A stretch of 42,429 bases of DNA from CAZART01 sp964487555 (GTDB lineage Bacteria > Bacteroidota > Rhodothermia > Rhodothermales > VXPQ01). Shown piece after piece: positions 36,976 through 42,429 of the stretch. The first letter of the stretch is position 1, and every line of letters begins with the position of its first letter. The stretch covers positions 1 to 42,429 of the forward strand of contig CAZART010000036.1 of NCBI GenBank assembly GCA_964487555.1. The letters are read 5' to 3'. Under the pieces are notes generated by a model. The model was not told where the DNA came from. It worked only from the letters and a program-made list of their open reading frames with translations, and did no database searches. The position numbers and the translations under genes are program-made.

Positions 36976-38323
36976 AAGGCTCCTCGACCGATGCGCCGGC
37001 AAGTCCGCTTCCCTCCGTATACGGCACGAAAATCGTCACGCGCGTGCCCGAACCCTGAGAAGAGTCGATGTCGAGTCTACCGCCAAAAAGGCGTAGCCGC
37101 TCCGCCACACTGAACAGTCCGAGGCTCGTCTGGTGGTCGTCGGTGGCGCGGACGCCGGCGACGTCGAAGCCCGAGCCCTGGTCCTCGACTTCGATGGCAA
37201 GCGTACCGTCTCCCGTATAAGCGGTAAGTCGACAGGTGGTTACTCCGGAGTGCTTGATGATGTTGAAGAGGAGCTCGCGAACGAGTTGTACGAGCAGACC
37301 CTGCTCCTCTTTGCCCCTCGTATCGACGTCATCCGCAATCTCGAGCTGCACTTCGAGACCGTACTGCTCGGACATGTGAGATCCCAGCCAAAAAAGCGCC
37401 GTCTTCAATCCTTCGCCCTCGAGAATCGGCGGGTTCAGCTCGATGGACAGCGTGCGTGAAACGTGAATCGCTCGCTGCGCATATGCGCGGATGTCTTCGC
37501 ACTGAGCTACGAGTGCCTGATCGGCCATTTCAGGCTTTTTCCTCAGATCCATGTCCAGCATCTTGAGCCGCATCTCAACGCCGAATAGAAGCTGCTGCAG
37601 ATCGTCATGAAGGACGCGGGAGAGGCGGCGGCGCTCCCTCTGTTCGGCAAGCGTAAGGGACCGAGAGAGAGCCTGCACCTGTTCCGTCCGCATCCGAACA
37701 CGCTCCTCGAGCGTCTCGTTGAGCTCTGCCAGCCGCGCTCGCTCTTCGGCCACTTGCGAATGAAGCCGCTCGCGCTCCGTCTCGGATGCCAGAAGGGCTT
37801 CGTGTCGTTTCTGCTGCGTCAGGTCCGTCACGACCAGACAAATGGCATTGAGACCGTCGATGTGTGCGGCGGCCCTCGAGAGAAATACGGGAATCTGCTC
37901 GCCGCCGCGCGTCGTAAACTCGAGTTCGCACTTGGCCGCATCCGGCTGCGCGAGAAACGCTCCGAAGCGTTCGGCAGCGGTCTCGTCTACGTAACGATGG
38001 ATATCACTGCCAATCACCTTCTGGATCGGCATGTGAATGATGCGTGCGAATGCCTGATTGCAGTACAGGATCGTGTGATCTTCGGCGAGGGTGACCGACC
38101 CCTCCTTCATCGTCTCGACGAAGACGCGATATGGATGGTCGGCCCCCCGGAGTGTGTACACCTGCGGATCGTCGGGCTCGCCTACGACTACGGCATCTAT
38201 GCTACCGGTGCGGATGGCCTGGAGAATTTCTTCAGCCTCGTTGAGTTGGCTGCGGAGTTCGGCATTCTCCGCCTGGAGAGATTCGATCTCTGTCGGCAGA
38301 TCCGGCGATCGATCACGAGGCAT
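36968..38323 (-). CDS. PAS sensor histidine kinase (HisKA_3 type) of the Kai cluster
   Basis: 451 aa, no membrane helix, so cytoplasmic. An N-terminal coiled coil (about 10-40) is followed by a PAS domain (about 64-170: HPYRVFVETMKEGSVTLAED, HTILYCNQAFARIIHMP), a second coiled coil (180-230), dimerisation and phosphoacceptor helix RRLSRVLHDDLQQLLFG with His239, and an HATPase: N-box RELLFNIIKHSG (Asn354), G1 VEDQGSGF (Asp381), G2 SLGLFSVAERLRLFGG. This is the NarX/DesK-like kinase class. It begins 6 bases after the second kaiB and overlaps the receiver gene. Context suggests it reads KaiB/KaiC state and passes phosphate to the receiver; that is inference. Confidence 0.93.
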   Translation of the reverse strand: MPRDRSPDLPTEIESLQAENAELRSQLNEAEEILQAIRTGSIDAVVVGEPDDPQVYTLRGADHPYRVFVETMKEGSVTLAEDHTILYCNQAFARIIHMPIQKVIGSDIHRYVDETAAERFGAFLAQPDAAKCELEFTTRGGEQIPVFLSRAAAHIDGLNAICLVVTDLTQQKRHEALLASETERERLHSQVAEERARLAELNETLEERVRMRTEQVQALSRSLTLAEQRERRRLSRVLHDDLQQLLFGVEMRLKMLDMDLRKKPEMADQALVAQCEDIRAYAQRAIHVSRTLSIELNPPILEGEGLKTALFWLGSHMSEQYGLEVQLEIADDVDTRGKEEQGLLVQLVRELLFNIIKHSGVTTCRLTAYTGDGTLAIEVEDQGSGFDVAGVRATDDHQTSLGLFSVAERLRLFGGRLDIDSSQGSGTRVTIFVPYTEGSGLAGASVEEPYE

Positions 38324-38329
38324 GGCGGC

Positions 38330-38635
38330 TCAATTACTCAGGCCCAGACGCTGAATCACGAGTGAGGCGTTCTCAAGAGTGCCGACGAGCAGGCGAATCG
38401 GCGGCGGATTCTCCTTCACGAGCGTGGGCGTCACCACGATCTGAGCCGTGGCGGCCAGTGCCGGCTGCTGATAGATGTCGATTATGTCCAGCTCATATTG
38501 ATTCCGGAGGAATGTATCGCAGAGCGCTCGCAGATTTCTGACGGCTTGCATGGAGCGCGGGGTGGTGCCGGCGATGTAAAGTCGAAGCACGAATGAGGCC
38601 TCCCGTGGCTTCCCTTCGGTAAACGTCTCCTGCAT
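38330..38635 (-). CDS. kaiB: KaiB-like protein (second copy)
   Basis: 101 aa, thioredoxin-like KaiB fold. Start MQETFTEGKPREASFV, then FVLRLYIAGTTPRSMQAVRNL, DIIDIYQQPALAATAQIVVTPTLVKENPPPIRLLVGTLENA. These are the KaiB landmarks (LRLYVAG.TP and the P.LA....I.ATPTLVK region). It differs clearly from the first copy (different termini and lower similarity), so the two probably have different partners or partner states. It is followed after 6 bases by the kinase. Confidence 0.93.
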   Translation of the reverse strand: MQETFTEGKPREASFVLRLYIAGTTPRSMQAVRNLRALCDTFLRNQYELDIIDIYQQPALAATAQIVVTPTLVKENPPPIRLLVGTLENASLVIQRLGLSN

Positions 38636-38710
38636 ACTCGCTCCTCGTTTGCCGATATCGGATTCTAGTTACGCCGTATTATTGCGCAGCATTTTTGGGA
38701 TCGTGGCTCA

Positions 38711-39037
38711 TTACTCAGGTGGCCGCAGGTCCAGACCTACCAGCACGCGCTCGGTGTTCGAGAGATCGCCGATGATCTTTCGCATCGGCTCGGGCAGCTT
38801 GCGTACCAGCGTGGGGATAGCGAAGATCTGGTCGCCCTGTGCGAGTTGAGGATTTTCGAGCAGGTCCACGATTTCAATTTCGTACCGACCCGACAAATGT
38901 TCCTCGCACAGTCGCTTGAGATTGTCGAATGCCGCGATGCACTTCGGCGTTTGCCCCGCCACATACAGGCGCAGCAGATACGGCTTCGCCGAAGGCGCCT
39001 CGTCAGGAGGTGAGCTGCCGCGTGAAATCTCATTCAT
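38711..39037 (-). CDS. kaiB: KaiB-like protein (first copy)
   Basis: 108 aa KaiB. After a polar tail (MNEISRGSSPPDEAPSAKP) come LLRLYVAGQTPKCIAAFDNL, KRLCEEHLSGRYEIEIVDLLE, NPQLAQGDQIFAIPTLVRKLPEPMRKIIGDL, all typical for KaiB. In cyanobacteria KaiB binds the KaiC CI ring after a fold switch; whether this copy can switch folds is not visible. It lies 94 bases after kaiC and 75 before the second kaiB. Confidence 0.95.
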   Translation of the reverse strand: MNEISRGSSPPDEAPSAKPYLLRLYVAGQTPKCIAAFDNLKRLCEEHLSGRYEIEIVDLLENPQLAQGDQIFAIPTLVRKLPEPMRKIIGDLSNTERVLVGLDLRPPE

Positions 39038-39131
39038 CGCACATAGGCTTGGTTAACGGGAGGATCACGTCAATTCTTGCTGTCTGGCCGTTCCGTATCC
39101 GGTTCAGGATACGTGCGGCGCTGCGCGGCTG

Positions 39132-40595
39132 TCAAACCGGCGACGGAGCAGACGTCTTCCGGGCATCGACGAGCTCCACACCGCGATTCGTAATTTTCAT
39201 CTCGCGGACCTGATTAGAGTGCGCCATCCCCCGTGACTTAAGTACGAACAGCGCACGGTTGCGTTCGCCGCCGCTCTCAAGGGCTTGCAGCAGCAGCCAC
39301 GTATCCATGAGTGAGGAGATCCCGACGTCCGTCTTCTCCTGCTCGATGCGGCTGCTCGTGAGGCTTGTGAACATGGCGGTGATTTGCCGCTCCTTCAGAA
39401 AGTCGATAAGCCGGGTGAGCGCGGCGCCCGCCTCGTCAATGCTGGAGACGGCCATGAGGTTCGTCACCGGGTCGATTACGACCGCCGATGGATCTACCTT
39501 TTCGACCAGCTTCTGCATGGCGATGAGATGCATCTCGAGGCCATAGAGCTGAGGGCGCCTTGCGTGGATATGAAGGAGGTCCTTTTCCAGCCAGCGGTCG
39601 AGTTGGAGTCCGATCGACAGCATATTGCGAGCGAGCTGCCGGGGCGATTCCTCAAACGCTACATAGAGGCACCGTTCTCCGCGCTGGCAGGCGGCATTGA
39701 CGAAGTGGGCTGCCAGGCTTGTTTTTCCCGTGCCTGCCGTTCCTGAGATGAGAACGGAGCTGCCCCGGTAGAAACCCCCGCCCACAAACATGTCGTCGAG
39801 GCTTGCGACTCCTGTCGAAACCTGATCGGAACTCACGTCGTGGGTGAGTCCGAGCGACGTAATCGGGAGCACCGAGATGCCGTCGTCGTCAATGAGGAAC
39901 GGATACTCATTGGTCCCATGGCTGGAGCCGCGATACTTCACAATGCGCATACGCCGCGTTGAGATCTGATTTGCCACGCGATGGTCGAGCATAATGACGC
40001 AATCCGACACGTACTCCTCGAGACCGTGACGCGTCATGGTGCCGTCGCCTTTCTCGGCCGTGACGATGGCGGTGATTTCGTGCTCGTTGAGCCATCGAAA
40101 GAGGCGGCGCAGCTCGGCGCGAAGAATCAACTCGTTGGATAATCCCGCGAAGAGGGCCTCGATGGTATCGAGTACGACCCGCTTCGCACCAACCTTCTTT
40201 ATGGCGAATGATAACCGGACAAATATGCCTTCGAGATCGTAGTCGCCCGTCTCGGCGATTTCGCTTCGTTCGATCCGCACGTGATCGAGCGCCAGAAGAT
40301 CGCGCTCGACGAGCTCGTGGAGATTGAATCCGAGCGAAGCGACGTTCTGCGCGAGCTCTTCGCTCGTCTCCTCGAACGTCATGAAGACGCCCGGCTCTTG
40401 GTAGTCGAGCGCCCCGCGCACGAGGAACTGGGCGGCAAAAAGTGTTTTCCCGCAGCCGGGTCCGCCGCATACGAGTGTCGTACGACTGCGCGGAAGTCCG
40501 CCTTTGGTGATCTCATCAAGTCCGTAGATGCCGGTACCAGACTTCAGGACGCCGTTTGGCGATGAACCGGGATCGGAGTTTGGATGTTCGGCCAT
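39132..40595 (-). CDS. kaiC: KaiC double-RecA circadian-clock ATPase homologue
   Basis: 487 aa with the two KaiC domains. CI has Walker A GGPGCGKT (residues 44-51) and catalytic Glu75/Glu76 in FMTFEETSEE. CII has GTAGTGKT (285-292) and Glu315/Glu316 in YVAFEESPRQ. The CII autophosphorylation loop reads EKTDVGISSLMDTW; by alignment its Ser427-Ser428 occupy the Ser431-Thr432 positions of the cyanobacterial protein, and Thr422 the Thr426 position. So autophosphorylation is plausible, with Ser in place of Thr. ATG 40595 gives a short disordered start. Upstream is a 178-base gap to the DUF1499 gene. No KaiA homologue is in the window, as expected outside cyanobacteria. Confidence 0.97.
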   Translation of the reverse strand: MAEHPNSDPGSSPNGVLKSGTGIYGLDEITKGGLPRSRTTLVCGGPGCGKTLFAAQFLVRGALDYQEPGVFMTFEETSEELAQNVASLGFNLHELVERDLLALDHVRIERSEIAETGDYDLEGIFVRLSFAIKKVGAKRVVLDTIEALFAGLSNELILRAELRRLFRWLNEHEITAIVTAEKGDGTMTRHGLEEYVSDCVIMLDHRVANQISTRRMRIVKYRGSSHGTNEYPFLIDDDGISVLPITSLGLTHDVSSDQVSTGVASLDDMFVGGGFYRGSSVLISGTAGTGKTSLAAHFVNAACQRGERCLYVAFEESPRQLARNMLSIGLQLDRWLEKDLLHIHARRPQLYGLEMHLIAMQKLVEKVDPSAVVIDPVTNLMAVSSIDEAGAALTRLIDFLKERQITAMFTSLTSSRIEQEKTDVGISSLMDTWLLLQALESGGERNRALFVLKSRGMAHSNQVREMKITNRGVELVDARKTSAPSPV

Positions 40596-40773
40596 CGGTG
40601 TGACTAAGACTGTACGAAATCACTATACCGGCAGAGCACATCGTGCCGGCGTGCGACGCCGATTTGCAGGATGACTGCGAAAGAGTGGTTTAGTCTAAAG
40701 AGTCGTTCAGTCTACGGACATCGACTCCGGCCTACAAATGAAATCCGAGTTCGTTGCTCGATAGCGACAGAAC

Positions 40774-41547
40774 TCACAGGCGCTCTCGCACCTCGTCCAG
40801 ATACTTACGGATGCGGCGCGCGTTCACGCCCAGATCTCCACGACCTACGCGCGAGACCGAGCGAATATCAAGAACCGTACGCCCGTTCGCCGGCGTCAAG
40901 CGAACGACGACGTCGTCATCGAACCCGTACCAGAACGTTTCGTCCACCGCTTCAATGCGGCCTGCGGCCGGGTCGGCGTCGACGATGGACCATCCCATTT
41001 CACGAGCCGCCTCGAGGGCCACCTCGAACGCATGCTCGGGTGGAGCTGCCAGTTGTAGAGGTTCTATCTCGGGGTAAGCTTCCCGCTGCTGAGCGGCTAC
41101 TTCCGGGCCGCCGTACTCAGTCGGATTCGGTGCGTCGGCACGGAGCGGTGAGATGGCGACGAAGTCGGGTGGATTTTCAACATCCGTCGTGATGTCATGA
41201 ATAGGAGGAAACCGCTGCCCCATGCGCTGTACCTGCCACGGCACGATGAACGTGGCGAGGGCGATCATAACGGCGAGCAGGGCGATCGGAAATCCCTTTC
41301 GAGATGCGCCCGGCCGCGTTCGGTAGAGAGCGATGAGGGAAAGGACGGCGGCGGCGATACCGCCGTAGGCGGCCCAGCGAAGCATGGTGAATCCCGTTTG
41401 GAAGTGCCACCAATCCCATCGGGTGCCGAACGAAGAGAGGAGTGCGAGGCAGGCCGTCGCGACTGCCAGGAGCGCGACGCCGACGGCGAAGCGCGAGCGC
41501 GGTCGGGCAGATCTGGGAGACAAGGATGCCGAGGCTGGAGATTCCAT
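40774..41547 (-). CDS. DUF1499-domain membrane protein
   Basis: 257 aa. Three hydrophobic helices (about residues 22-44, 54-76, 87-106) precede a soluble DUF1499 domain with FPPIHDITTDVENPPDFVA, AFEVALEAAREMGWSIVDAD, FWYGFDDDVVVRLTP and DIRSVSRVGRGDLGVNARRIRKYL. Those are the family's conserved Trp/Gly/Asp positions. Function is unknown; relatives occur in many bacteria and plants. It lies 49 bases after the methyltransferase gene and before kaiC on the same strand; membership in the kai transcript is uncertain. Confidence 0.9.
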   Translation of the reverse strand: MESPASASLSPRSARPRSRFAVGVALLAVATACLALLSSFGTRWDWWHFQTGFTMLRWAAYGGIAAAVLSLIALYRTRPGASRKGFPIALLAVMIALATFIVPWQVQRMGQRFPPIHDITTDVENPPDFVAISPLRADAPNPTEYGGPEVAAQQREAYPEIEPLQLAAPPEHAFEVALEAAREMGWSIVDADPAAGRIEAVDETFWYGFDDDVVVRLTPANGRTVLDIRSVSRVGRGDLGVNARRIRKYLDEVRERL

Positions 41548-41596
41548 CGTTAACGATGGGTTTGATCCCGGTACATCGAAGACCTGCTCGAGTGGG

Positions 41597-42418
41597 TTAA
41601 GCGGATTTGAAGCCTTTCGTCACGACAAATTCGCCGGGAATTTCGTAACCCTCGCCGTTCCGGAAGGGCTCCACGGATGCCAGGTACTCTGCGCGTGCGG
41701 CGTCTTTCGTAGGCTGGTCGAAGCGTCCGAAGGCGAGGGCCACGGGCCCGGCCTCAAAAGCGGCCGCGTTAACCTCGTCCGCCGTCTCATAGCGCAGAAC
41801 CGCAGGAAATCGCTCGGTCGTCACGTCGGCAAAGCCGGTGTTGCGGAAAACATGTGCGAGAGCGTCTCCCGTCCCCAGCTGGAAGAAAAGAGGGCACACA
41901 TCCGAGGCAACGCGCCTGTCAACGATGGGAAAGACATCGGCCCAGCCGCAGCGGTCACGGCGTCCCCAGACCACGGCCACCGCGCGGCCGCCCGGGAGGA
42001 GTACCCTATGCATTTCCTGCAGAGCGTCCGGTGGGTTGGGCACGTACATCAAACCGAGGGAGCAAAGCACGGCGTCGAAGGAGGGCTCCTGAACGTCCAG
42101 CTCTTCGGCGTCCATGCGCTGGAAGGTCGCGTTGTCGATGCCGCGCTCCCGCGCCAATTCGGTGGCAATCGCAACCATTTCCTCGGAGATATCGACGCCC
42201 AGGACCTCTCCGCCCGGTTTGACGGCCGCTGCCGCCGGGAGGCTTACCAGCCCCGTGCCGCAGGCGACGTCGAGGACGCGCTCTCCCGTTCGGAGGTCGG
42301 CGACGTCGAGCAGACGGTCCTGCGCCGGCTTGAGCTGTTGCTGCCAGTAGGACTCATAGAAGGAGGCGGCTCTATCCCATCCGTATCGCTGGACTCTTCG
42401 TTGTAATTCGGGCGTCAT
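41597..42418 (-). CDS. SAM-dependent methyltransferase, UbiE/class I type
   Basis: 273 aa Rossmann methyltransferase. Motif I VLDVACGTGLVSLPAA (about residues 48-63), acidic GVDISEEMV, motif II region MDAEELDVQEPSFDAVLCSLGLMYVPNP, and EMHRVLLPGGRAVAVVWGRRD are typical of the UbiE/COQ5-like class. The C-terminal part (ERFPAVLRYETADEVNAAAFEAGPVALAF) resembles general class I methyltransferases without a fixed substrate, so the methylated molecule cannot be named. ATG 42418 gives MTPELQRRVQRYGWDRAASFYE, a normal beginning. It is first of the visible minus-strand run at the right edge. Confidence 0.9.
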   Translation of the reverse strand: MTPELQRRVQRYGWDRAASFYESYWQQQLKPAQDRLLDVADLRTGERVLDVACGTGLVSLPAAAAVKPGGEVLGVDISEEMVAIATELARERGIDNATFQRMDAEELDVQEPSFDAVLCSLGLMYVPNPPDALQEMHRVLLPGGRAVAVVWGRRDRCGWADVFPIVDRRVASDVCPLFFQLGTGDALAHVFRNTGFADVTTERFPAVLRYETADEVNAAAFEAGPVALAFGRFDQPTKDAARAEYLASVEPFRNGEGYEIPGEFVVTKGFKSA

Positions 42419-42429
42419 GATTCTGTTGT

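Overview
The window reads as an ordinary bacterial chromosome segment, probably from the Rhodothermia/Rhodothermales side of the Bacteroidota or a close relative. This is inferred from the fairly high GC by eye, frequent GTG/TTG starts with weak or absent Shine-Dalgarno sequences, and gene content: TamB, an NfeD/flotillin pair, ThuA-PQQ-cytochrome secreted lipoproteins, and a kaiC-kaiB-kaiB-kinase cluster. There is no phage, transposase, CRISPR array, tRNA or rRNA that I can see. A 100-base run of N (22991-23090) marks a scaffold gap, so it is draft or metagenome-derived sequence.

Left part (1-8033, minus strand): an aroB - tamB - rnr run. RNase R is cut by the window start. From 8034 to 14499 (plus strand): a possible 45-residue membrane peptide, a small lipoprotein, a TANGO2/NRDE protein, a quinone oxidoreductase, and a very large secreted lipoprotein fusing ThuA-like, PQQ-type sugar dehydrogenase, PKD, cytochrome c and CBM-like modules. 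From 14535 to 25131: an unrecognised 395-aa protein, an HtrA/DegQ protease with a clear terminator, fumarase C, divergent pantothenate synthetase, an internally deleted hydroxyacyl-CoA dehydrogenase, PhoH, diaminopimelate epimerase, a low-complexity repeat with an assembly gap, and a PpiD-like periplasmic foldase.

From 25418 to 33130 (minus strand): a DUF1801 protein, flotillin and NfeD (a membrane-microdomain pair), then an apparent operon headed by an ECF sigma factor with a long C-terminal extension (ECF42-like). Downstream of the sigma gene lie a broken DUF1579 gene, a MATE exporter, a DGPF/YCII protein and a YjdF-like membrane protein. The gene above the sigma factor is a short ORF that looks like the first membrane helices and the last residues of a 7TM-SpoIIE phosphatase with the middle missing.

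Right part (33268-42418): a secreted YtcJ-like amidohydrolase (plus strand), an FGly-type sulfatase with decayed tandem copies of its own 3' tail, and then the most system-like locus: kaiC - kaiB - kaiB - PAS histidine kinase - single-domain response regulator, tightly packed on the minus strand with no kaiA. This is probably an energy- or time-sensing switch feeding a two-component relay. A DUF1499 membrane protein and a methyltransferase close the window.

The most unexpected pattern is that three separate genes (20219-20492, 30918-31341, 32837-33130) keep recognisable beginnings and ends but lack their middles. They may be true recurrent internal deletions or assembly collapses; read mapping would decide.
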